Shown here piece after piece: positions 32,938-44,575 of a DNA stretch of 64,000 nt; positions within the stretch are counted from its first letter, which is position 1, and the number at the start of each line of letters is the position of its first letter. Source of the DNA: Ctena decussata (lineage: Eukaryota; Mollusca; Bivalvia; Lucinida; Lucinidae); contig OZ022510.1 in assembly GCA_963989385.1 (NCBI GenBank), positions 37,453,448 through 37,517,447 of the forward strand, in the 5' to 3' direction. Both the position numbers and the translations under genes were made by a program. The notes beneath the pieces were generated by a model. It saw only the letters and a program-made list of their open reading frames with translations, was not told where the DNA came from and made no database searches.

Positions 32938-35534
32938 AGCTTACCTGTCAAGGTGAGCTTATGGTAAAGCCTTGGTCCGTAGTCCATCGTCGTCGTCCAC
33001 ACTTTTAAACACCAATATCTTCTAAACCAGCAGGCCAATCTTGATCAAATTTCATGTGTAGTATTGTTGGGGTGGGGGATTGACTGCGTAGGTTTAAAGG
33101 CAGATTGGATTGGAACTCTGGTTGCCATGGCAACATATAAATCCCATAGACTTATAATTGCAAAAACTTCAAAAATCTTCTTCTCTAAAATCATGAGGCC
33201 CAGAGCTTACATATTTAGTATGTACCAATGTCTAGTGGTCCCCTACATAAATCCTGCCAACCATGCCCCTGGGGCCCAAATTGGCCACGCCCCGGGGGTC
33301 ATTAGCTCCCATAGACTTACAATGGGAAAATCTTCAAAATCTTCAGGAGCGGCTGTAGTGTAGTGGATAACACTCCGGACTACCAATCCAGGGGTCGCAA
33401 GATCAATCCCCCGCTTCTCCAGTCTTTCGGATGAGACTTTAAACCGAGGTCCCTTCTCCATATGACCTCGTTGTTGGTGGGACGTTAAACCCGAGTTCAC
33501 TCACTTACTCAAAAATCTTCTTCTCTGAAACCATGAGGCCCAGAGCTTAATATTTAGTATGTACCAATGTCTAGTGGTCCCCTACATAAGTCCTGCCAAC
33601 CATGCCCCTGGGGCCCAAATTGGCCACGCCCCGGAGGTCATAAGCTCCCATATACTTACAATGGGAAAATCTTCAAAAATCTTCTTCTCTGAAACCATGA
33701 CCCCATAGCTTATATATATAGCATGTATCAATGTCTAGTGCTCCCCTACATAAATCCTGCCACCCATGCCCCTTGGGCACAAATTGGCCACGCCCAAGGG
33801 GGTTATTTGTTTATATATAGCTATATAGCTTAAGAGCCTTCAAAAATCTTCTTCTCTGGAACCATGAGGCCCAGAGCTAATATAGTTGGTATGTAGCAAT
33901 GTTTAGTGGTCCCCTACATTAATCATGCCAACCAAATGCCTTGGGTTCAAATTGGCTGAGTGCCAGGGGTCATAAGCTCCAATAGACTTATAATGGGAAA
34001 AATTAAAAAAATCATCTTCTCTGAAACCATGAGGCCCAGAGCTTACATATTTAGTATGTACCAATGTCTAGTGGTCCCCTACGCAAATCCTGCCAACCAT
34101 GTCCCTGGGGCCCAAATTGGCCACGCCCCGGAGGTCATTAGCTCCCGTAGACTTACAATGGGAAAATCTTCAAAATCTTTTTCTCTGAAACCATGAGGCC
34201 CTGAGCTTATATATGTAGCATGTAGCAATTTCTAGTGGTCCCCTACATAAATCCTGCCAACCATGCCCCGGGGGTCCAAATTGGCTACGTCCCAGCGGTC
34301 ATTAGCTCCAATAAACTTACAATTGGAAAATGTAAAAAAATCTTCTCTGAAACCATGAGTCCCAGAGCTTATATATGTAGCATGTAGCAATGTCTAGTGG
34401 TTCCCTACATAAATTCTGCCAACCATGCCCCTGGGATCCAAATTGGCCACACCCAGGAGTCATAAGCTCTCATAGACTTACAATGAGAAAATCTTAAAAA
34501 ATCTTCTTCTCTAAAACCATGAGGCCCAGAGCTTATATATGTAGCATGTGGCAATGTCTAGTGGTCCCTTACATAAATCCTACCAACCATGCCTCCGGAG
34601 CCCAAATTGGCCATGCCCCGGGGGTCATAAGCTCCCATAAACTTACAATGGGAAACTCTTCAAAATCTTCTTCTCTGAAACCATGAGGCCCTGAGCTTAT
34701 ATATGTAGCATGTAGCAGTGTCTTGTGGTCCCCTACATAAGTCCTGCCAACCATGCCCCTGGGGTCCAAATTGGCCACGCGCCAGGGGTCATTAGCTCCC
34801 AAAGACTTCATTGGAAAAATCTTAAAAAAATCTTCTTCTTTGAAACCATGAGGCCCAGAGCTTATATATGTAGCATGTAGCAATGTGTAGTGGTTCCCTA
34901 CATAAATCCTGCCAACCATGCCCCTAGGGTCCAAATTAGCCTCACCCTTGGGGTCTTTAGCTGCCATTGACTTACACGGGAAAATCTTCAAAAAATCTTC
35001 TCTTAAACCATGAGGCCCAGAGCTAACTTCTCTACTATGTTGCAACATTTTGTGGTCTCCAACTTAAATCCTGCCAACCATGCCCCCTGGATTCCAAATT
35101 GGCCATTCTGCTCCCATAGACTTATAATGGGAAAGACTTCAAAAATCTTCTTTTCTGAAACTATGAAGCTCAGAGCTTACATATTTGGTATGCACCAATA
35201 TCTAGTGATCCCCTGCATAAATTCTGCTAATCAAGCACCTGAGGTCCAAACTGGCGATCCCCTTCGTTTGTTTATATAGAGCTATATAGCTAAAGAACCT
35301 TCAAAAATCTTCTTCTATGAAGCCATAAGGCCAAGAGCTTATGTATTTACTATGTAGCAATGTATAGCGGTCCTCTACATAAATCCTGCCAGTCAAGTCC
35401 CTGGGGGTCCAAACTTGCCACACCCCATGGAGTCATCAAATCCTATAGAATTGCAGCCTGTTTATTAGCTTACCTGAGCTGGAAGCTTACATTTTAGAAC
35501 TCAGGTGAGCGGTCGTTGCCCTTGGGCTACTTGT
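32938..35534 (+). mobile_element. Hairpin-headed composite element E with ~13 x 165-bp array
   Basis: Head AGCTTACCTGTC-AAGGTGAGCTTATGG, then TCGTCGTCC, then about 13 units with CTCCCATAGACTTACAATGG, AATCTTCTTCTCTGAAACCA, TGAGGCCCAGAGCTTA. Tail CTCAGGTGAGCGGTC, GCCC-tt-GGGC, TACTTGTTTTT. A perfect GTTGCCATGGCAAC is at 33121. One SINE is inserted at 33345-33510. Confidence 0.8.
33345..33510 (+). mobile_element. tRNA-derived SINE, family S2, inserted in array E
   Basis: tRNA-like head AGGAGCGGCTGTAGTGTAGT with anticodon-arm-like GGACTACCAATCC and B-box-like GATCAATCCCCCG. Body ends GTGGGACGTTAAACCC and a CACTCACTTACTC tail. Flanked by a 9-bp duplication AAAATCTTC (33336-33344 and 33512-33520). 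Confidence 0.85.
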
Positions 35535-35860
35535 TTTTAAATACAAAGCAAAGGAAAGCGAAAGTGAAAATACCTCTAAAATTTATTATTTACCGTAAAT
35601 TATCTTTGGTGGGTATTAATCAGAATTATTTGGCATATTCCCCACAAGAAAATTATGTAAACACATACATGTAAACATAAATTCAATTGTCATAAAATTA
35701 ATGTTCTCAAATAATGATATAAGAGTGCCACAATTGATCAAAATCAAAGAAAGGACAACAAAAGGCTGATGGAGGCGGCTCACTTTTGGTCTACAAAGCT
35801 AGAATCTGTTTATGGGTTTAGCTGATTTCTTATGCCGATAATAAATTTTACATATGCGTT

Positions 35861-35863
<3 letters not shown>
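35535..35863. other. Unassigned AT-rich stretch
   Basis: No repeat or gene recognised. Confidence 0.4.

Positions 35864-35914
<51 letters not shown>
35864..35914. repeat. (AC)n microsatellite
   Basis: About 25 uninterrupted AC units. Confidence 0.97.
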
Positions 35915-35916
<2 letters not shown>

Positions 35917-36034
35917 ATGAATATTCTGAAGTCTTCACTGCCATTCCTATATCATTTTCTGTCACAATTCAAAAGATTTTATTCCAAGTATATCAAAAGT
36001 ATCGCAGTCGACAATTAAAGATCAGCATACATTT

Positions 36035-36225
36035 TAGGAATTCTCGTAGCTAAGTGGATTTAGCACTGAGCTGGCAGACCTCGGGTTTGATTCTCGCTGT
36101 AGGCAAACTCTTTTCAATCGTAAATAAGGTTCCGTTGCACACATACTTTCATTATCCCTCTTGTCGTCCTCATATGACTAAATGCTTTTGAAAATGACGT
36201 AAAATGCCTCATTTCATCCATTTCG
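36035..36225 (+). mobile_element. tRNA-derived SINE, family S1
   Basis: Head TCGTAGCTAAGTGGATTTAG...CGGGTTTGATTCTCGC. Body AATAAGGTTCCGTTGCACAC, TTTCATTATC. Tail AATGCTTTTGAAAATGACGT, AAAATGCCTCATTTCATCC. Confidence 0.65.
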
Positions 36226-36298
36226 CCTCCCTCTCCCATATTATAAAACACCACAGAAGTATCAAAGAATGCCCAAATAATACTGCCTTTGTGTTGGT

Positions 36299-36356
36299 CA
36301 AACAGTGCAAAGCTAAGATGAATGTGTTGGTCAAACAGTGCAAAGCTAAGATGAAC
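36299..36356 (+). repeat. Two-copy 29-bp direct repeat
   Basis: GTCAAACAGTGCAAAGCTAA then GATGAA occurs twice in succession. Confidence 0.85.
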
Positions 36357-36399
36357 ATCAACTTGGGGTGGGTTTTTTTTTCCTTTTGTCAGTCCTGAA

Positions 36400-36515
36400 T
36401 GACCAACTGAGGAGGTCTAAGCCTGCCCAGGAATAGTGTGGTTAGATTAACTGACCATCTCAGCATGACCATAGCTGTTAACCATGTACATAAAGCAACA
36501 AAACAACAACAAAAC
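36400..36515 (+). mobile_element. SINE fragment, family S3
   Basis: Shares GGTCTAAGCCTGCCCAGGAA, then TAG.GTGGTTAG and CATGACCATAG.TGTT with the minus-strand copy at 63121-63390. 3' part only, ending in CAACAACAAAA. Confidence 0.7.
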
Positions 36516-36921
36516 TGCATTATAAGCCAAACTGCCCGTTGAAGGACAATTATCCTGATTATTGTTTAGAGGTTTCAATTTTTCAAAAATTTTAATGGTA
36601 TCATCTATCAGGCAATAAGATTATGAGCTTTAAATGAATGCAGTATTTTAACTTAGGGGCTGCTGTGATATATAGATTATACAGAATCAGAAAAGGGCAT
36701 AACTTTCCAAGAAATCCACTACAGAAGTGTCTGTAATACTATAACCAGAACCTTTTCTTTTAGAAAAACATTCTCTGCAGTAACATTTTTACCTTTTTTT
36801 TTCAGAGAAAAATACTTGCAATGTTGGCGTGTAGACTTCGAAATTAAGGGCAAGGGCAAAGTCACCAAATTCTAACCAAGTTATTGGCTCCTCCTGATTT
36901 AAAATTTTCCAAGTTTAGCTA

Positions 36922-37087
36922 GGAGCGGCTGTAGCGTAGTGGATAACACTCCAGACTACCAATCCAGGGGTCGCAATTTCGATCCCCCGCTTCTCCGGTC
37001 TTTCGGATGAGACTTTAAACCGAGGTCCCGTCTCCATATGACCTCGTTGTTGGTGGGACGTTAAACCCGAGTTCACTCACTCACTCA
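36922..37087 (+). mobile_element. tRNA-derived SINE, family S2, with perfect 13-bp target duplication
   Basis: GGAGCGGCTGTAGCGTAGTG head, GGGACGTTAAACCC, and (CACT)n tail. Flanked by CCAAGTTTAGCTA at 36909-36921 and 37088-37100, identical on both sides. Almost identical to the copy at 33345, so the family moved recently. Confidence 0.92.
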
Positions 37088-37104
37088 CCAAGTTTAGCTA
37101 AAGG

Positions 37105-37651
37105 TTAAAGGTAGGTTCCTGTACTTTGGAATGCATCATAATTTTGATCATCTTTCACCCAAGTTGTTAGAAAGCACTTATAAAAAGGGAATGAATAAGC
37201 TTCACTTAAAAGAGTAAATCAAAATATTATTAGAAAACTTGTTTTGCAAGGGATTTCCTAACTCTGCTTCGCACACCAGTTAGTGCTATTTTTAGATCGC
37301 GCCCAAAATAGATAACGTTAGCTGACGTCATGCTGCATTGCATTTTGGGATAGTTTTAACCCATCTGCCATGCCAGGACCTCTAGGAGAGCTCATGGCAA
37401 GAGAAAATTTACCTTTGGAGAATGGCATCAGAAATCGCGCACTTATAGATAAATAACACATCTATTTTTAGAACTGGAATTCCAATGAAGGAAAATAAAC
37501 CAAAAGGGAAAACGACTATTTTCTTCAACATCTGATGATTTTCTCAGGAGCAACAGATTCAGAAAAATAAGAAAATTCAATACTACCCAGAAAAAGGCGA
37601 AATTATTTTGTGAACATAATTGTTATCGCTTGTCCAGGAACCTACCTTTAA
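37105..37651. mobile_element. TTAA-flanked inverted-repeat element (piggyBac-type target)
   Basis: TTAA (37105-37108), then AGGTAGGTTCCTG; at the other end CAGGAACCTACCT followed by TTAA (37648-37651). Body 539 bp without transposase. A TTAA duplication is the mark of piggyBac-type transposition, though the TIR does not start with the usual CCC/CCT. Confidence 0.75.
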
Positions 37652-38096
37652 AGATATCGTTAGCTTACACAAAATGGAATATTTGAAGTCTAAAATCTCT
37701 TAATGATGAAAATGGGCCGGATCACGGTCCTCTCTTTGGCTAGTCTCAATGATATATCTTTGTCATTTTGTTGAAAATCTCATTGTAGATCAAAAGAAAC
37801 AAGAAAGTGTTACAGTGATTTTTGAAATAGGGTCATTAAATCAAAATCAGCTATTTGCCTTTGTTCCAGTGCTGTATCTGAACAAGTTTGGTGAAATTCC
37901 AGCCTCTGTCTTGAGAGATAAGGGGCAGGCAAATTATTTTTAGAGAAATTCAAACACATTACCATAAGAAGTCTTAAAATTGGGACTCCTATAATGATTA
38001 CCATAATTGGCCTAAAAATGGAATTTTTAAGATTTACATTTGATAAATGCCTCCAACATACATGCATGCAGATAGAATGGCAAGGAGCACTGTAAA
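37652..38096. other. Flank of the 58-bp array
   Basis: The right part (37970-38090) resembles the left flank of FB-6 at 22390-22490 (GTCTTAAAAnTGGGACT, CATGCAGATnGAATGGC). Confidence 0.5.
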
Positions 38097-39710
38097 AATT
38101 CTAAGTATTGGGACAGATAGGTCTGAGCATGACCACCATAAAATATTCTAAGTACCGGGACAGCTAGGTCTGAGCAAGACCACCATAAAAAATTCTAAGT
38201 GTTGGGACAGATAGGTCTGAGCAAGACCACCATAAAAAAATTCTAAGTATTGGGACAGATAGGTCTGAGCAAGAAGAACTAAAAGGACCATATAAAAATT
38301 CTAAATATTGGGAGAGATAGGTCTGAGCAAGAAGAACTTAAAGGACCATGTAAAAATTCTAAATATTGGGACAGAGAGGTCTGAGCAAGAAGAACTTAAA
38401 GGACCATGTACAAATTCTAAGTATTGTGACAGATAGGTCTGAGCAAGAATAACTGAAAGGACCACGTAAAAATTCTAAATATTGGGACAGCTAGGTCTGA
38501 GCAAGAAGTACTTCAAGGACCACTGTAAAATTTCTAAGTATGGGGACAGCTAGGTCTGAGCAAGAAGTACTTCGAGGACCACTGTAAAAATCTAAGTATT
38601 GGGACAGCTAGGTCTGAGCAAGAAGTACTTAAAGGACCACAGTAAAAATTCTAAGTGTTGGGACAGCTAGGTCTGAGCAAGAAGTACTTTAAGGACCACC
38701 ATAAAAAATTCTACTCATTGGGACAGATAGGTCTGAGCAAGAAGTACTTCAAGAACCACTGATTATTGGGACAGATAAGTCTGAGCAAGAAGTACTCTAA
38801 GGGCCAATGTAAAATTCAAAGCATTGGGACAGCTAAGTCTGAGCAAGAAGTACTTTATGGACCAATGTAAAATTCTAAGTATTGGGACAGCTAGGTCTGA
38901 GCAAGAAGTACTTCAAGAACCACCTTAAAAATTTTAAGTATTGGGACAGCTAGGTCTGAGCAAGAAGTACTTAAGGGACCACCCTAAAAATTCTAAGTAT
39001 TGGGACAGATAGGTCTGAGCAAGAAGTACTTAAGGGACCTCCATAAAAATTCTAAGTACAGTCAAACCTGTCTTAAGGGGTCACCCCATGGGACCCAAAG
39101 AAATTGGCTGCTTAAGACAGGTGACCCCTTAATACAGGTTCATTTGCACTGTATTTTGGTCTAAGGGACCCCCAAAAAGTGGCTGCTAAAGACAGGTGAC
39201 CCCTTAATACAGTGACCCCTTAAGACAGGTTCGACTGTATTAGGACAGCTAGGTCTGAGCAAGATGTACTTCAATGACCAATGTAAAATCCTAAGTATTG
39301 GGACAGCTAGTTCTGAACAAGAAGTACGCCAAGAACCACTGTAAAAATTCTAAGTATTGGGACAGATAGGTTTGAGCAAGAAGTACTTCAAGGACCAATG
39401 TAAACATTCTAAGTATTGGGACAGCTAAGTCTGAGCAAGAAGTACTTCAAGATCCACTGTAAAATAAATCTTAGTATTGGGACGGCTAGGTCTGAGCAAG
39501 AAGTACTTAAAGGACCACCATAAATTCTAAGTATTGGGACAGATAGGGCTGAGCAAAAAGTACTTAAAGGGCCACCATAAATTCTAAGTATTGGGACAGA
39601 TAGGTCTGAGCAAAAAGTTCTTCAAGGACCACCTAAAAAATTCTAAGTTTTGGCACAGATAGGTCTGAGCAAGACTTGCTCAGACCTATCTGTCCCAATA
39701 ATTAGGATTT
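38097..39710 (+). repeat. 58-bp tandem array (about 25 units)
   Basis: Unit words: AAATTCTAAGTATTGGGACA, GCTAGGTCTGAGCAAGAAGT, ACTTCAAGGACCACTGT. It is interrupted at 39059-39237 by a TA-flanked MITE. The array ends at 39662-39705 with GGTCTGAGCAAGA directly followed by the inverted unit CTTGCTCAGACCTATCTGTC. Not a CRISPR array: units are whole-length repeats without variable spacers. Confidence 0.9.
39059..39237. mobile_element. TA-flanked MITE with CAGTCAAACCTGTCTTAA ends
   Basis: CAGTCAAACCTGTCTTAAG at the left, CTTAAGACAGGTTCGACTG at the right, TA on both sides (39057-39058, 39238-39239). Removing one TA and the insert restores the 58-bp array word CTAAGTATT, so the target duplication is certain. 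Tc1/mariner-type target. Confidence 0.88.
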
Positions 39711-39839
39711 TTGTTGAGCCCGCTTGCAGTCAGCGAGACATAGTCACCTATTTGGTGTTGGTGCATCCGTCTGTTCATCCATCCATATGTCCATCTGTTT
39801 ACAGCCTTATCTTTAGTTTAATAGACCCTAGGACCTTAA

Positions 39840-41290
39840 AACTTCATCATAATATGCCCCACGAAAATTCTTATCGGCTCCCACAAAACTATGTCACTGT
39901 GACCTACTTTCACAAAAAGTTTTCATCTGCAGCCCATATCTCCTTTTTCACAGGCCTCAGAACATTGAAACTCCATCAGTGCATGCACCTACCACTCCAG
40001 GTCACCCCCAACAAAACTAGGTCCCTGTGTCCTACTTTCATGAAAAAGTACCGCATATTTAGTTTTTATCTGCAGTTCCATATCTCCCTTTTAATAGGCC
40101 TCAGAACATTGAAACTCCATCAGTGCATGCACCTTACTACTCCAGGTCACCCCCAACAAAACTAGCTCACTGTGACATATTTTTACAAAAAGTACACATA
40201 ATTAGTTTTTGGGTCAGCCCCATATCATTCTTTTCATTGGCCCCAGAACATTGAAACTTCATCAGTGCCTGTACCTTAATACTAAAGGTCACCTACAACA
40301 AAACTAGGTCACTGTGACCTACTTTCACAAAAAGTACTAAGTATTTAGTTTTCAAGGTCAGCCCAATATCTCCCTTTTCAAAGAATCCAGACCTTTGAAA
40401 CTTTATCAGTGCATGTACCTTACCACTCCAGGTCACCCCGTACAAAACTAGGTCACTGTGACCTACTTTCACAAAAAAGTACACATATTTAGTTTTTGAG
40501 GTCAGCCCCATATCTTTCGTTTCTTTGGCCCCAGAACATTGAAACTTCATCAGTGCATGTACCTTACCACTCTAGGTCACCTACAACAAAACTAGGTCAC
40601 TGTGACCTACTTTCATAAAAAAAGTACCACATATTTAGTTTTCAAGGTCAGCCCAATATCTCCCTGTTCAAAGGACCCAGACCTTTGAAACTTTATCAGT
40701 GCATGTACCTTACAACTCCACGTCACCCCCAACAAAACTAGGTCACTGTGACCTACTTTCACGAAAAAGTACCACATATTTAGTTCTTGAGATCAGCCAC
40801 ACATCTCTCTTTTCATAGGCCACAGAACATTGAAACTCCATCAGTGCATGCACCTTGCCACTCCAGGTCTCCCTACCAAAAGAAAAAAAAAAAACTAGGT
40901 CACTTTGACCAACTTTCATAAAAAGTACTACATATTTAATTTTCAAGGTCAGTCCCATATCTTTCTTTCCATTGAAACTTCGCCAGTGCATGCACCTTTC
41001 CACTCCAGGTCACCTACAACAAAACTAGGTCAATGTGACCTACTTTCACAAAAAAGTACATCATATTTAGTTTTTGAGATCAGCCCCATATCTCTCCTTT
41101 TATAGGACCCAGGCCTTTGAAACTCCATCAGTGCATGCACCTTACCACTGCAGGTGACCCCTATCAAAACTAGCTCACTGTGACCTACTTTTACAAAAAA
41201 AGTACATTTTTTACTTTTCATTTACCCAAGATGTTTAAAACTCCCATCTATTCATGCAACTTACCTCTTCAGGTACCCTCTCATAGTCCT
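39840..41290 (+). repeat. ~144-bp tandem array with IR3 nuclear-receptor palindromes
   Basis: About ten units with CCAGAACATTGAAACT, CATCAGTGCATG, CTTACCACTCCAGGTCACC, AACAAAACTAGGTCACTG and TGACCTACTTTCAC. AGGTCAnnnTGACCT is perfect at 40306-40320, 40450-40464, 40594-40608, 40740-40754 and 41027-41041. Open frames across it are repeat by-products. Confidence 0.85.
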
Positions 41291-41312
41291 ATGTCACTGT
41301 TTTAACATTTTT

Positions 41313-43461
41313 ATACCCCGCCACACTTGAGTGGCGGGGTATTATGTTATACCTTTCGGTGTCCTTCCATCTGTCCGTCCGTCAATCTGTGCTCACCATT
41401 TCTGATCGATAACTTGAGTATTTATTCATGATTTTTTTTCAAATTTTGCATACATATTGTTATCCGGGATGAATGGTATGGGATTGTTAATGGGCAAAAC
41501 CCGTCTATTTTTAATAGAGTTATTGCCCTTTTTCGTATTGAAAAAAATGGTTTCTGGCATGTTATTCCTTTACTATATGGAATATTGAATGAAACTTCAC
41601 AGTTATGTTTAACATCAAACGTTACATATTGTGACTAAGGACCGTCACTCTTACCTTCCCAGTTCATGAGTTATCAGCCCTTAATAGGTCTGAAAAATGG
41701 TTTTTGACCTGTAGTTCCCATTCTATATGGAATATTTGAATGAACATTCATAGACATGTTTCACATCAAAGGTTACATATTGTGACTAAGAACAGTCACT
41801 CTGACCTTTCCAGTTCATGAGTTATTTGCCCTTGGTTGATCTGAAAACTGGTTTTTGACCTGTAGTTCCTTTACTATATGGAATATCTGACTGAAACTTC
41901 TAAGATATGTTTCAAATCAAAGGTTACATATTGTGACTAGGAACTGTCACTCTGACTTTTCCAGTTCATGAGCTATCTGCCCTTGATAGGCTGAAAAATG
42001 GTTTTTGAGCTGTAGTTCCTATACAAATTGGAACATCTGAAGAAACTTCACTGATGTGTTCCACATTTAAGGTTACATACATGTATTGTGACTAAGAACT
42101 GTCACTCTCACCTTTCCAGTTTATGAGTTATCCCCCTTGATAGATCTGAAAAATGTTTTTTTTTTTACCTGAATAGTTCCTATACTATACTATGCACAAT
42201 AAATATAGCAATTTTTTGTATGTATCAGATCCACCATATTAGGATTTTATTGTCACTTTACTGTATAAAGATACAAAGGCCGATCATTCGAGATAGTCTG
42301 GCAGGTAAAAGATTCAAGATTGCTCAGTTGTAGCGTTTGAACTACCGTGACGTCAGTTTTTGAGACCATTGTATCTGAAGGACATTTTTGATCATGTACA
42401 AAATCCAAAAACATAATGAGGCGGCTGGTTTGGTGTTAAAATAAAGGAAAACGCTCTAAAACATTTGAATATGCTACGAGTATGAGGTTTACAGAGTTCC
42501 AAAATTTGACGTTTTCCCTTGTTTTTACGTTATCGTCTTAAAAAGTTGTTTCTAATCCGTATTTCTCGAATCCCTTTCGACTGAATGATTGTTTGGTATC
42601 TACCAATATGATAACGTAAACCATTCAGAAAGAAAATTCTTCCCGGTTACTGAGCATAAGTCAAAAGGCTCAGACTAACGTCATCATTTTCTCACAGTTA
42701 CGCTATACTTCAACGAAGAAACTTCACAGTTAAAATGATAATGGTGTGACCTTTAATTTTAGCCTATTTGTTTTTCTCGGGTTTGATTCTGAATGGAACT
42801 GAGGCACCCGTAAACCTGTGCACATTGGACCGAATTATAACGTTTCAACGTCAATTGCGCAGGCTAAGATTCGTCAGTTGTTAAGCTTAACCCTATCTTT
42901 TACACATTCAATAGCGTTGACAAAAAAACTGGGCATAAAAATTATGAGAAAGACCGTACAAAAAATCACATGCTTGCCATTCTTATGTTGCTTTTCAATG
43001 GGTGCGAATTTCGGCTAATGACCCCTTCCGCGCTTATCGCTTTTCCCCAATACCGTTTTTAAAGATGGCCTCTGTAGTCCCATGGTATCTTAAGCACCAA
43101 ATACGGTTCCTTTCAATGCAATTTAATTTCGCTCAAAGTTTCACTTTAGTAATGAGAAAAATTGTAAAGTATAAAAATTTGCTAAATATATTTTGCATAG
43201 TATATATGGAATATCTGAATGAAACTTCACAGATGTGTTTTCTTCACCATAGAATCAAAAACAGCGTCTCTCAGCTCAAAGAAATGTTTTACAGCCTGAT
43301 CTAAATCTGCACAGGTCAGAATGCCCCACATCGTTGGGTGGTTTATATTAATATGTATTTACAGTATGGACCTCATATCTCTGTCCATCCCAGTTCTGTG
43401 GCTATTTAGCTATTATATATCTCAAAAAATAAGTTACGATGCCCAGTAGTGGCAGGGTATC
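41313..43461 (+). mobile_element. ATACCCCGCCAC hairpin-headed element with ~150-bp array
   Basis: Head ATACCCCGCCAC-acttga-GTGGCGGGGTAT, GTCCGTCCGTC spacer, CGATAACTTGAGTATTTATT, then about five units (TGACCTTTCCAGTTCATGAG, TTTTTGACCTGTAGTTCC, GGTTACATATTGTGACTA). The right end GTGGCAGGGTAT is an inverted partner of the head. Split by a TA-flanked insertion at 42188-43202. Confidence 0.75.
42188..43202. mobile_element. 1,015-bp TA-flanked inverted-repeat element
   Basis: Ends TACTATGCACAATAAATATA and TATATTTTGCATAGTA are inverted, with TA at 42186-42187 and 43203-43204. The flanks rejoin to the uninterrupted array word CTATACTATATGGAATATCT. No transposase frame inside. Confidence 0.82.
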
Positions 43462-44575
43462 ATGCAGTGCCTGCTAATATTGTTTACCACATGGCAGATT
43501 CTTATCCTGAATTTGTGATAAGCAACTGTGAAGACTGGGTGTCACCATATCATCCAAACAGAGACCTCAGCTTGCAACTGCTAAAGCTGTTGTCATCTTA
43601 TGCATAGCATTTTACTACTGTCAAAGCGCCAACGGGCTCGACATGCTGGCCGTGGCCATCTATATAGTTATGGTGGTCCTATGACCTTGAAAATGGGGTC
43701 AAGGTAGTCAAACCTAGTCAGCTCTCGCTTTGTCCCAATGATTTATCCAAGTTTGGAGAACATCATGATCATTGTTTGAGAGATGCTGTGCATACAAGTC
43801 ATGCAGAACAGACCAAGATCCAGGAGTGCGCTTTGGGGCATAAGCCCCGCTACTTGGGCTATGTGTCCAATATAAGGCAGCAATGTAGGTAATATTGAGC
43901 ACATGATGATAATTTGAGATGCTTTTCTATAAGGAGAGACCGAAATATACTGTTCACAAAAAGTAGGGGATATTATGACTTAGAAGCCAGCACAAACATT
44001 AATAATAATGGCTGGGTTAGTTTATTGTGGTATATTGACAGAGCACTATGCAAGTAACAATATTCAACTAAAACACAAACAGTCAATGCAGGTCATGTGA
44101 CCTAGAGTAGCACATAAAGGACTATGGGGTCTTCACCTCAATTTCACATCGGCGAAAAAAAATCCTTTTGGACCCTCAGATTCTGTGAATTATAAAATTC
44201 TTCATAATTTTCCAAACTGAAAACACCCACTTTGGTAGGCTTTACTGCATTATATAAGGAGAAGGGCTGTTACAAATGTTACCATAAGTGAGACAAGTCA
44301 CTACACAATGGTATCTTTTAGGCCTATCATTTTCTCCTGTGATAAAACCGCATAAAAAGTATCTCTATCTTGTTAACTGAAGCATTAGGCGTCTGTCTTA
44401 ATAAAGTTTGCATAAAAATCATTAGTCATTGCTGCGCTGAATTCGTGTGAACCCTCGTCTACTTCCAATTTACTCTAGGTCACGCGACACGCATAATCGT
44501 TTCAATATTCATATTGAGGGTCTCTATGAATATTTGTTTTATGAATAATAACAGTTTAACATTCATCTACTTTTT
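43462..44575. other. Unassigned stretch with a small minus-strand frame
   Basis: A 62-codon minus-strand frame (43714-43902, ...WSVLHDLYAQHLSNNDHD...) looks protein-like but I do not recognise it. ACTGTTCACAAAAAGTAGGG at about 43950 resembles a transposon end. Possibly debris of a DNA transposon. Confidence 0.35.

Noticed and set aside
34569..35048. 159-codon minus-strand frame with repeated HATYISSGPHGF motifs
   Set aside because: It spans three units of the 165-bp array; 165 is divisible by 3, so one open unit gives a long repeated frame. Neighbouring units are closed by indels.
38097..39710. CRISPR-like regular array
   Set aside because: The repeat fills the whole period with no variable spacers, and the context is eukaryotic.
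39650..40165. 171-codon plus-strand frame
   Set aside because: Runs from the end of the 58-bp array into the 144-bp array; the translation only repeats array words.
43714..43902. 62-codon minus frame as a transposase fragment
   Set aside because: Protein-like look but no transposase motif that I can name; left as unassigned.
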